A DNA stretch of 5,011 bases. Source: Candidatus Aminicenantes bacterium RBG_13_64_14. GTDB taxonomy: Bacteria; Acidobacteriota; Aminicenantia; Aminicenantales; Saccharicenantaceae. The notes under the pieces were generated by a model that was not told the DNA's origin, did no database searches, and saw only the letters and a program-made list of their open reading frames with translations. Position 1 is the first letter of the stretch. Each line of letters starts with the position of its first letter. Positions 1-5,011 of the stretch are shown here, one piece after another. The stretch covers positions 1-5,011 of the forward strand of contig MEXZ01000140.1 in the NCBI GenBank assembly GCA_001773855.1, written 5' to 3'. The position numbers and the translations under genes are program-made.

Positions 1-1
1 C

Positions 2-1804
2 GGCATGGGCACCGTCTACAAGGCCTACGACAGCAAGATCCGGGAGGTCGTCGCCCTCAAGCTCCTCAAACCGGAGATCGCCTCGGACCTCGAGGTCATC
101 GAGCGCTTCCGGAATGAGATCAAGCTGGCCCGGCAGGTCTCCCACCGGCATGTCTGCCGGATGTACGACCTCGGCGAGGAGTGGCTCTCGATCTACATCT
201 CCATGGAATACGTCGCCGGCGAGGACCTCAAGAGGTTCATCCATAGGACCGGCCATCTCAATGAAGCCAAGGCCCTCGACCTGGCCAAGCAGATCCTCGA
301 GGGCCTCGTCGAGGCCCACCGCCTCGGGGTCATCCACCGCGACCTCAAGCCGCAGAACATCATGATCGATCGCGACGGCAACGCCAAGATCATGGACTTC
401 GGCATCGCCCGCTCGCTCCACACCAAAGGCGTGACCGGGACCGGCGTCATCATCGGGACCCCGGAATACATGGCCCCGGAGCAGGCCGAGTCCCGCGACG
501 TCGACCACCGGGCCGACATCTACGCCCTGGGGGCCATCCTGTTCGAGATGGTCACGGGCCGCGTCCCTTTCGAGGGCGAAACCCCGCTCAGCATCGTCCT
601 CAAACATCGCAGCGAGCCCCCCGTCGATCCTCAAACGATCAACGCCCAGCTTTCGGAGGGCATGAGCCGGGTCATCCTGAAGTGCCTCGAGAAATCCCGC
701 GAGCGCCGCTACCAGAGCGCCGCGGCGGTCCTCGAGGACCTGGCCTCCGTCGAAAAAGGCCTGCCGGCGACCCGGCAGGTCACGGTCAGGAGCAAGCCCC
801 TCACGACCCGCGAGATCACGGTCAAGTTCAGCCTCAAAAAGGCCCTCGTTCCGGGCCTCGTCGTCGCCGGCGTCGTCATCATCGGGCTCGTCTATCTCAT
901 CAACAAAGCCGCTGACCGCGTCACGCCGGCGAAGAGCCCTCAGGGGGTTATTTTCGCGCCGGACGATACAGGCGGGCGGAAGCCTGGGCTCGACGCGAAG
1001 AGAGCGGGCGTACCGCTTTCCTCACACCCCGATGAAGCGGGCCGGACTCCCCTCACGGGCGGCGGCGCGACGTCCGGGATCATGAGCTTCCTCGCCCCCT
1101 TCATGAAAGATCCGTCCAAGTTCCTCGGTGAGAAAGACGCCCAGGAGGTCGAGAAGATCCTGGCCACGTTGAAGGAGAAATACCCCGCCGAGGCGGCCGC
1201 CTTCTCCAACTACATCGATAATATCCAGACGCGGATCGAGCAGGGGAAAAAGCAGAGGGAAGCGGGCAACGTCGAGGCCTCGCAGAAGAGCTACGACCGG
1301 GGCGAATCGGAGATGCGCAAGCTCCTGGCCCAGGTCAGCGAGCGGGAGCGGGCCGAAACGGCCTTCAAGGAACTGCAGGACACGAAGCAGAAGACCGGGG
1401 CCTCGCCCCGTCGGAACCGCCCGAACCTTCTGACCTGGATCGCGACGGAGAAGGAAAAGGACGCGGCCGACGCCTTCGCCAAGAACGATTTTTCCGGCGC
1501 CCGGATCCTCTACGGCATCCTCACCCGGGTCCACGGCCTGAGCCTGAGGGTCGAGGACGAGGAGCAGGGGCTGGCCGCGCTCCAGGAGCTCACCGGTTCG
1601 ATCCGCAAGGACGCCGAGACCGCCATGGCCCCCACGAAGCAAACCTGGCTCTTCGACCGGGCCAAGACCGAAGAGGAGGGAGCCCGGAAAATGGCCGGGG
1701 AAAAGCTCATCCTCCAGGCCGCGGAACAGTACATCCTGTCCGCCTTCCTCTTCGAAAAGGCCAAAGAAGTCGCTCTCGAAAGCGCCCAGGCCGGACGGGA
1801 TTGA
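2..1804 (+). CDS. Membrane-anchored Ser/Thr protein kinase with TPR-like C-terminal region (5' partial)
   Basis: This gene encodes a Hanks-type (PknB-like) kinase that transfers phosphate from ATP to Ser/Thr residues. The window opens inside the glycine-rich loop (GMGTVYKA), so the true start lies upstream and the Met codon at base 5 is internal. Numbering from that Met, the kinase domain runs to about residue 250. It has the ATP lysine K19 (VALK), alpha-C glutamate E38, catalytic loop HRDLKPQN (111-118, an RD kinase), DFG at 131-133 and APE at 157-159 in GTPEYMAPEQ. All key catalytic residues visible are intact. One hydrophobic helix at about 280-300 should span the membrane. A Pro/Gly-rich linker (about 305-360) follows, then a charged helical region with three TPR-like hairpins (about 411-440, 484-512, 560-592). 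No PASTA repeats are seen. By analogy with other kinases of this layout the tail would lie outside the cytoplasm, which is inference. The phosphatase gene follows after 10 bases, suggesting one transcript. Confidence 0.95.
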   Translation, partial: GMGTVYKAYDSKIREVVALKLLKPEIASDLEVIERFRNEIKLARQVSHRHVCRMYDLGEEWLSIYISMEYVAGEDLKRFIHRTGHLNEAKALDLAKQILEGLVEAHRLGVIHRDLKPQNIMIDRDGNAKIMDFGIARSLHTKGVTGTGVIIGTPEYMAPEQAESRDVDHRADIYALGAILFEMVTGRVPFEGETPLSIVLKHRSEPPVDPQTINAQLSEGMSRVILKCLEKSRERRYQSAAAVLEDLASVEKGLPATRQVTVRSKPLTTREITVKFSLKKALVPGLVVAGVVIIGLVYLINKAADRVTPAKSPQGVIFAPDDTGGRKPGLDAKRAGVPLSSHPDEAGRTPLTGGGATSGIMSFLAPFMKDPSKFLGEKDAQEVEKILATLKEKYPAEAAAFSNYIDNIQTRIEQGKKQREAGNVEASQKSYDRGESEMRKLLAQVSERERAETAFKELQDTKQKTGASPRRNRPNLLTWIATEKEKDAADAFAKNDFSGARILYGILTRVHGLSLRVEDEEQGLAALQELTGSIRKDAETAMAPTKQTWLFDRAKTEEEGARKMAGEKLILQAAEQYILSAFLFEKAKEVALESAQAGRD

Positions 1805-1814
1805 CCGCCGCGCC

Positions 1815-2246
1815 ATGAAAAAGAAAAAAATCCGTCTGCTCTTCGTCTGCTACGGGAACATCTGCCGCAGCCCCATGGCCGAGGGCATCGCCCGCAAGCG
1901 CCTCGGCCCGTCCGCCGAGGTCGCCAGCGCGGGGATCGCCGCGACGGGCGGCCCGGCTTCGGAGGAGGCGGTCTTGGCCATGAAGCTCATCTACAGCGTG
2001 GACATCTCCTCCCACATCGCCCGCCCAGTCGGCGTCTACGACATCCGAACGTTCGACCATGTCATCGCCATGGACGTCTCTATTTTCAACCACCTCAGGG
2101 ACATCTGGGGTGTCCCGGAACCTGTTCTCTACGGCTGGGACATCGAGGATCCCCTGGGCCTGGGGTACGACACTTTCAAGGGGACGGCCCACAAAATCGA
2201 ACGCCGGCTCGAGCAGTTCTTGGCCGCACACGGCCTTGACGTCTGA
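1815..2246 (+). CDS. Low-molecular-weight protein tyrosine phosphatase
   Basis: This is a complete 143-residue cytoplasmic phosphatase of the LMW-PTP/arsenate-reductase fold, close to the usual family length of about 150. Near the N-terminus is the P-loop CYGNICRSP, giving nucleophile C12 and phosphate-binding R18 (C-x5-R-S). The neighbouring C17 is the residue that in some family members forms a protective disulfide with C12. The SAG motif (38-40), the segment with GGPASEEA and the DHVIAMD motif (81-87) are typical. The likely general acid is D112 in the late DP motif (DPLGLGYDTF). The family's usual Tyr pair after DP is absent. The start at 1815 puts the P-loop where the family expects it. 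No strong Shine-Dalgarno sequence precedes it, so translation is probably coupled to the kinase gene, whose stop is 10 bases upstream. Whether it acts on phosphotyrosine, phosphoarginine or another substrate cannot be read from the sequence. Confidence 0.95.
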   Translation: MKKKKIRLLFVCYGNICRSPMAEGIARKRLGPSAEVASAGIAATGGPASEEAVLAMKLIYSVDISSHIARPVGVYDIRTFDHVIAMDVSIFNHLRDIWGVPEPVLYGWDIEDPLGLGYDTFKGTAHKIERRLEQFLAAHGLDV

Positions 2247-2255
2247 GCCGCAGAC
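2241..2255. terminator. Short hairpin in the convergent gap, possible weak bidirectional terminator
   Basis: Bases GTCTG (2241-2245) pair perfectly with CAGAC (2251-2255) across a five-base loop. The hairpin fills the gap between the two convergent genes and covers the phosphatase stop codon. The stem is only 5 bp and no T-run follows on either strand, so it is a weak candidate that could arise by chance. Confidence 0.2.
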
Positions 2256-3278
2256 CTACTTGTCCATCATCGTCTCGAGAAAACGGAACGACGGCACGTT
2301 GGCGAAGACGATCTTCATGACCGCCAGGATGGGGACGGCCAGGATCATGCCGGGGATGCCCCAAAGCCAGGCCCAGAAAAAGAGGGAGAAAAGGACGAGG
2401 AGCGGGGAAAGCTCGAGCTCTTTTCCCATGAGCCGGCGTTCGAGGAAGCGGCGCATGGCCACATGAACCGCAGCCAGGCAGGCCAGGACGAGCCCGACCT
2501 TCAAGCTGAACGACCCTTCGAGGAAAACGGCCAGGAGAACGGGCAGGACGACGGAGACGACGGCGCCGAGGGTGGGGACATAGTTGAAGAGGAAGGCCAG
2601 CACGCCGAAGACGACGGCGAAGCGGATCCCGAATGCGGCCAGGACAGCCGTGACCAGGACGCCGATGAGGAGGTTTGTCAGGGTCTTGACGCCCAGGTAC
2701 TTCTGGATCTCGTAATTGATCCGGACCGCCGCCTTGCCCAGGGCCGAAGCCTGGTCTGGAGGAAAGGCCTCGGCGAACTTCTTCGTCATCCGGCCGCGCC
2801 CGGCCAGGATGAAGATCATGAAGACAAAGATGAAGAGCAACTGGGACATGAAGCTGAAGAAAGGCCCGAGGGCGGAGACGAAAAATGTCCCCAACCGGGC
2901 CACGTTCAGGCCGTTGGCCCAATCCGTGAGGCCGACCTTGAGGCGCGGATCGGGGACGACTTGGTCGATCCCCGCCAGAAACGATTTCATCATCTCGTTG
3001 TAGGACGGCAGTTCGGCCGCGAAGGACTTGCCGCTCGCGTAAAACACGGTCCCGATGAGGTAGAGGACCGCGAACGTCAGGAGCAGGATGACGACCAGGG
3101 CGAGGGACTTCGGGACCTTCCTCCTGACCAGGAAATCGAGGGCCGGCGCAACGGCGAAAGCGAACAAGAGAGCCAGGCAGAAGGGAATGAGGACGGGCTT
3201 GGCCAGTTTCAGGAAGACCCCCAGCAGGAAAAGGACGACGATCCCGACGCCGAACTTGACGAATCTGTTCTTGTCCAC
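2256..3278 (-). CDS. AI-2E family (TqsA/PerM-like) multi-pass membrane protein
   Basis: This is a complete inner-membrane protein of 340 residues from the chosen GTG start, the normal size for the AI-2E family (Pfam PF01594). Hydrophobic segments lie at about 10-25, 27-50, 58-80, 130-160, 200-217, 218-250, 256-275 and 291-325. A soluble stretch (about 82-128) lies between the third and fourth, as is typical. Family motifs are clear in the C-terminal half: FNYVPTLGAVVS (231-242), FLERRLMGKELELSPLLVL (278-296), and FFWAWLWGIPGMILAVP (300-316). The GTG at 3278-3276 is preferred because AAGGAGG sits four bases upstream and the hydrophobic N-terminus begins there. A TTG at 3317 would add 13 non-hydrophobic residues that translate the ribosome binding site. 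Characterised relatives export autoinducer-2 (TqsA) or act as Na+/H+ antiporters, so the name does not prove quorum signalling. The gene is convergent with the phosphatase and divergent from the M42-like pair, and is probably monocistronic. Confidence 0.93.
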   Translation of the reverse strand: MDKNRFVKFGVGIVVLFLLGVFLKLAKPVLIPFCLALLFAFAVAPALDFLVRRKVPKSLALVVILLLTFAVLYLIGTVFYASGKSFAAELPSYNEMMKSFLAGIDQVVPDPRLKVGLTDWANGLNVARLGTFFVSALGPFFSFMSQLLFIFVFMIFILAGRGRMTKKFAEAFPPDQASALGKAAVRINYEIQKYLGVKTLTNLLIGVLVTAVLAAFGIRFAVVFGVLAFLFNYVPTLGAVVSVVLPVLLAVFLEGSFSLKVGLVLACLAAVHVAMRRFLERRLMGKELELSPLLVLFSLFFWAWLWGIPGMILAVPILAVMKIVFANVPSFRFLETMMDK

Positions 3279-3282
3279 GCAG

Positions 3283-3289
3283 CCTCCTT
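3283..3289 (-). promoter_or_regulatory. Ribosome binding site of the AI-2E family gene
   Basis: On the minus strand this reads AAGGAGG, a near-perfect Shine-Dalgarno sequence. It ends four bases before GTG 3278, a slightly short but workable spacing. It decides the start, because the longer TTG-initiated frame would run through it. Confidence 0.75.
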
Positions 3290-3304
3290 GCCCCTCATCA
3301 TAAC

Positions 3305-3329
3305 GAAAACCGCCCAAAAAGAAAACCGC
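3305..3329. repeat. Two direct copies of GAAAACCGC, 16-base period
   Basis: GAAAACCGC occurs at 3305-3313 and again at 3321-3329 with a seven-base spacer, in the leader upstream of the AI-2E family gene (on its coding strand, GCGGTTTTC twice). The period is about one and a half helical turns. It could be a tandem protein site, part of a T-rich leader, or coincidence. Confidence 0.4.
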
Positions 3330-3342
3330 TCCGTCGGCCTAA

Positions 3343-3364
3343 GGACGCTGCCCGGGCAGCATCC
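3343..3364. promoter_or_regulatory. GC-rich palindrome, candidate operator or leader hairpin
   Basis: The core GCTGCCCGGGCAGC (3347-3360) is a perfect 14-bp palindrome. After one mismatched pair (3346/3361), three more pairs match (GGA at 3343-3345 with TCC at 3362-3364). It lies about 65-85 bases upstream of the AI-2E GTG start. No T-run follows directly on either strand, so a simple intrinsic terminator is unlikely. An operator or an RNA stem in the AI-2E leader is possible. Confidence 0.4.
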
Positions 3365-3411
3365 ACCGGCCTCCCGCGCGTATCGATATCAGGCCGGGGA
3401 ACGGACTCTAA

Positions 3412-3424
3412 GAAGTATTACTTC
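3412..3424. promoter_or_regulatory. Perfect AT-rich inverted repeat GAAGTA-T-TACTTC, candidate regulator site
   Basis: This 13-base element has perfect 6-bp arms around a single central T and stands out as AT-rich in a GC-rich intergenic region. Its centre (3418) is about 62 bases upstream of the inferred transcription start near 3480, the spacing used by many class I activators. It could also serve the divergent AI-2E gene. No regulator family is recognised from the motif. Confidence 0.4.
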
Positions 3425-3443
3425 CTCAGCTACGGCGATTTGT

Positions 3444-3473
3444 TTGACGGTATGTAGAAGGCTGTGGTATACG
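3444..3473 (+). promoter_or_regulatory. Sigma-70-like promoter with extended -10 for the M42-like gene pair
   Basis: A -35 box TTGACG (3444-3449, 5 of 6 to consensus) and a -10 box TATACG (3468-3473, 4 of 6) are separated by 18 bases. A TG dinucleotide one base before the -10 box (3465-3466) makes it an extended -10. The inferred start of transcription is near 3480, giving a leader of about 30 bases before ATG 3511. This excludes the TTG at 3475 as a start. The boxes were found by eye. Confidence 0.6.
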
Positions 3474-3498
3474 ATTGCCGGCGGGGATGTGGGGACCG

Positions 3499-3508
3499 AG
3501 GGAGAGGA
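3499..3508 (+). promoter_or_regulatory. Ribosome binding site of the pseudo-peptidase gene
   Basis: The purine-rich AGGGAGAGGA contains GGAG (3501-3504) six bases before ATG 3511. It supports that ATG over the in-frame TTG at 3475 and the in-frame ATG at 3487. Confidence 0.65.
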
Positions 3509-3510
3509 CG

Positions 3511-4632
3511 ATGAACGACCGAATAGCGAAAAGGACCGGGCTGCTTCTGGCTCTCGCCTGCCTGGCCGCAGGGAGTCTCAGGGCGGAGGACGTCAAGAGT
3601 TTGACGAAAGCGGTTTTCTCCATCCCCTCGACGACGGGGAATGAAGACCTCCTGGCCGGGAAGATCCGCGGGATCCTGCCGCGCGGCTTGGCCATCGAGG
3701 AGGACGGCCTGGGCACGGTGGCCGTCCGGTTCCGCGGCCCGGGGGCACCGACGTTTCTCTTCGCCGCCCTTGATGGCTACGGCCACATGGTGAGCGGCAT
3801 CACCTCCGACGGATACTTGACCATCGATCGGCCTGTGGCCCCTCCCCACGCCCGGTTCGACGCCTACCTCCTCGGCCAGCCGGTCATCGTCTCGACCGCG
3901 CGCGGGCCCGTCCAGGGCGTCGTCTCCCAGCCCGCCATGCATCTCCTCACCCAGGAACGGCGGAAAACGCTCGTCGAGAATTTCTCCCTCGAAAACGCCT
4001 TTGTCGACATCGGCGTCCGGTCGGAAAGAGAGGCGCGGGACAAGGGCATCGAGATCCTGGACCCCGTCACCTTTTGGCCGGCTTTGACGGAACTCGCCGG
4101 GGAGAAGTGGTCCGGACCTTCCCTCGGACTGAAGGCGGTCGCGGCCGTCCTCGTCGCCGTCGCGGAATCCCTGGCCAAGGAGCCGCCCCGCGGAGAGACC
4201 GTCATCGCCTGGGCCGCCCAGACCAAAGCTGCGGCCCGCGGACGGGGCGCCCGTCCGGCCCTGGGCGCCGTGCGGGCGAAAACGAAGTGGAATCCCGGAC
4301 GGACGGTTGTCGTCGCCGTCATCGCCGCGGGAAAAGATGGGACGGCGCCCGTCCCCGGGAAGGGCCCGGTCCTCGTCCTAGCCAAAGACGAGCCCACGGC
4401 TCTACGGCAGGCCTTCGAACGGGCGGCGGCCGGGGCGGGGATCGCCTGCCAGTTCCTGGCCGCGGCGGACTCGCCGCTCGCCCTCCCCTTCGCCGGCCCG
4501 CAGTCCGAAGTCCTGACCGTCGCCCTGCCGGTCCAGTTCCTCAACACGCCCTCCGAAGTCGTCGACCTCAAGGACATCCAGGTCTTGCGGGACCTTCTCG
4601 AAAGATTTCTCCGGACGGGAGGTGACCGATGA
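3511..4632 (+). CDS. Exported M42 aminopeptidase-like protein lacking the catalytic residues (predicted pseudo-peptidase)
   Basis: The protein has 373 residues, beginning with a signal peptide: positive residues at 4-8, a hydrophobic core at about 11-21, and likely cleavage near 25 after LRA. The mature part follows the M42 metallo-aminopeptidase plan throughout. It has an opening IPSTTGNED, a first metal-site region at 82-97, an AFVDIGVRSEREARDKGI stretch (163-180), GKGPVLVL (283-290) and a C-terminal NTPSEVVDLKDI (345-356). At each expected active-site position the residue differs. The AHxDE His is A86 and its Glu is G89; the Asp of LDDR is G206; the QEE glutamates are T238 and K239; the Asp of VDVT is A269; the His of HSPxE is N345. 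The frame is intact and normal in length, so this looks like a maintained non-catalytic protein, not a decayed gene. ATG 3511 is chosen for its ribosome binding site, signal peptide and promoter position. It overlaps the next gene by ATGA. Family membership is confident; loss of activity is inferred from alignment by eye. Confidence 0.87.
   Translation: MNDRIAKRTGLLLALACLAAGSLRAEDVKSLTKAVFSIPSTTGNEDLLAGKIRGILPRGLAIEEDGLGTVAVRFRGPGAPTFLFAALDGYGHMVSGITSDGYLTIDRPVAPPHARFDAYLLGQPVIVSTARGPVQGVVSQPAMHLLTQERRKTLVENFSLENAFVDIGVRSEREARDKGIEILDPVTFWPALTELAGEKWSGPSLGLKAVAAVLVAVAESLAKEPPRGETVIAWAAQTKAAARGRGARPALGAVRAKTKWNPGRTVVVAVIAAGKDGTAPVPGKGPVLVLAKDEPTALRQAFERAAAGAGIACQFLAAADSPLALPFAGPQSEVLTVALPVQFLNTPSEVVDLKDIQVLRDLLERFLRTGGDR
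4618..4625 (+). promoter_or_regulatory. Ribosome binding site of the downstream M42 peptidase gene
   Basis: GGAGGTGA is a perfect anti-Shine-Dalgarno match. Its GGAGG core ends six bases before ATG 4629. It lies within the last codons of the upstream gene, so the second gene can be translated efficiently both by coupling and by direct initiation. Confidence 0.8.
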
Positions 4633-5011
4633 CCAAGCGTCTGACAGTCCTCATCTTGGCCGTCTTCATATCCGGGGCGCTGGCCGCTGACCTGTCCCAG
4701 GTCTGGGACATCCTCCGGGAGATCGTCCTCGTTCCGGGCGTCTCCGGGCATGAAGGTCCCGTCTCTGATTACATCCAGCAAAAACTGCCCGCCGGCTTCA
4801 AGACCCAGCGCGACGGGATGCACAACGTCTGGTTCACCGTCGGCAGCGGAAAGCCCCACATCCTTTTCGTGGCCCACTCCGACGAGCTCGGCTGGGTCGT
4901 CGACAAGATCACGCCGGAAGGACGGCTCCGGGTCAAGCGGGGCGGCGGATTGTTGCCCGAGGCAGCGGAAGCGCGGCCCGTCCTCATCCACACGGCCCGC
5001 GGCCCCGTCGC
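4629..5011 (+). CDS. Exported M42 family metallo-aminopeptidase (3' partial)
   Basis: Only the first 127 codons are in the window; the frame is still open at the end. Residues 1-20 form a signal peptide (K3, R4, hydrophobic core, GALAA cleavage region). The mature protein opens with VPGVSGHEGPVSDYI (34-48), the standard M42 N-terminal motif. The first metal-site motif AHSDELG follows at 82-88, with ligand H83 and the conserved D85 and E86. M42 enzymes bind two divalent metals and remove N-terminal residues from peptides; the remaining ligands would lie beyond the window. From residue 78 to 100 it aligns without gaps to the upstream protein, and both share TARGPV slightly later, so the two are paralogues. 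Most studied M42 enzymes are cytoplasmic, so a signal peptide suggests a role in digesting external or periplasmic peptides. It starts inside the stop codon of the upstream gene (ATGA). Confidence 0.9.
   Translation, partial: MTKRLTVLILAVFISGALAADLSQVWDILREIVLVPGVSGHEGPVSDYIQQKLPAGFKTQRDGMHNVWFTVGSGKPHILFVAHSDELGWVVDKITPEGRLRVKRGGGLLPEAAEARPVLIHTARGPV

Noticed and set aside
1022..1816. Minus-strand open frame of 264 codons opposite the kinase C-terminal region
   Set aside because: It is antisense to the charged helical tail, has a Gly/Leu/Arg-rich shadow composition and no motif or ribosome binding site that I can see.
3279..3317. TTG start at 3317 for the AI-2E gene, adding 13 residues
   Set aside because: The extension would translate the AAGGAGG site and the T-rich leader, and the added residues do not resemble the family's N-terminus. 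GTG 3278 fits better.
3475..3510. TTG start at 3475 for the pseudo-peptidase gene
   Set aside because: It lies at the -10 box, upstream of the inferred transcription start, and would bury the signal peptide behind 12 extra residues.
3550..3561. Possible lipoprotein signal with Cys17 (ALAC) in the pseudo-peptidase
   Set aside because: The hydrophobic stretch before Cys17 is only about six residues long, with K7 and R8 too close, and Leu at the position before Ala is not a good lipobox. Ordinary signal peptidase cleavage near residue 25 fits better.
2463..3644. Long plus-strand open frame of 393 codons, rich in Asp/Glu/Gln/Gly, opposite the AI-2E gene
   Set aside because: Its acidic, low-complexity composition is what the reverse reading of a hydrophobic membrane protein gives in GC-rich DNA. 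It also runs through the intergenic region and into the next gene, and the minus-strand frame has clear family motifs.
3511..4632. Calling the upstream M42-like gene a pseudogene
   Set aside because: The frame is intact and of normal length, with a promoter, ribosome binding site, signal peptide and overlap with the next gene. Loss is confined to active-site residues, which suggests a pseudo-enzyme and not decay.
3864..4991. Minus-strand open frame of 375 codons opposite the M42-like genes
   Set aside because: It spans two genes with clear M42 features on the plus strand, has shadow-like Arg/Pro/Ala-rich composition and shows no recognisable domain.
1..5011. CRISPR arrays, tRNA or rRNA genes, insertion sequences and phage genes
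   Set aside because: No spaced repeat array, cloverleaf-like segment, terminal inverted repeats, transposase or phage motif was seen; the window is filled by five ordinary genes and short spacers.

Overview
The window is GC-rich, densely coded bacterial chromosome with five genes and almost no non-coding DNA apart from one divergent intergenic region of about 230 bases. The strong codon bias towards G/C third positions leaves long open frames on the opposite strands, and these are shadows. The gene style (a serine/threonine kinase with a TPR-like tail, secreted M42 peptidase relatives, an AI-2E family membrane protein) resembles Acidobacteriota or Candidatus Aminicenantes. This placement is an impression from family resemblance and was not tested.

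Left part (1-2246, plus strand): the 3' portion of a membrane-anchored Hanks-type Ser/Thr protein kinase gene, cut by the window edge inside its glycine-rich loop. Ten bases after its stop comes a complete low-molecular-weight protein tyrosine phosphatase gene. The two look co-transcribed and form a kinase-phosphatase pair.

Middle (2256-3278, minus strand): a complete AI-2E family (TqsA/PerM-like) multi-pass membrane protein gene, convergent with the phosphatase across a 9-base gap. Its likely start is a GTG behind an AAGGAGG ribosome binding site, not the upstream TTG that extends the frame.

Divergent intergenic region (3279-3510): it contains a direct repeat and a long GC-rich palindrome on the AI-2E side, an AT-rich perfect palindrome in the middle, and a good sigma-70-like extended -10 promoter reading right. 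The promoter's inferred transcription start supports ATG 3511 as the start of the next gene.

Right part (3511-5011, plus strand): two translationally coupled genes (ATGA overlap) that both encode exported relatives of M42 metallo-aminopeptidases. The downstream gene, truncated by the window end, carries the expected AHSDELG metal-site motif. The upstream gene keeps the M42 framework from end to end but appears to have lost every metal ligand and the catalytic glutamate. It is therefore a predicted pseudo-peptidase encoded as the partner of an apparently active paralogue. This pair is the most interesting thing in the window.
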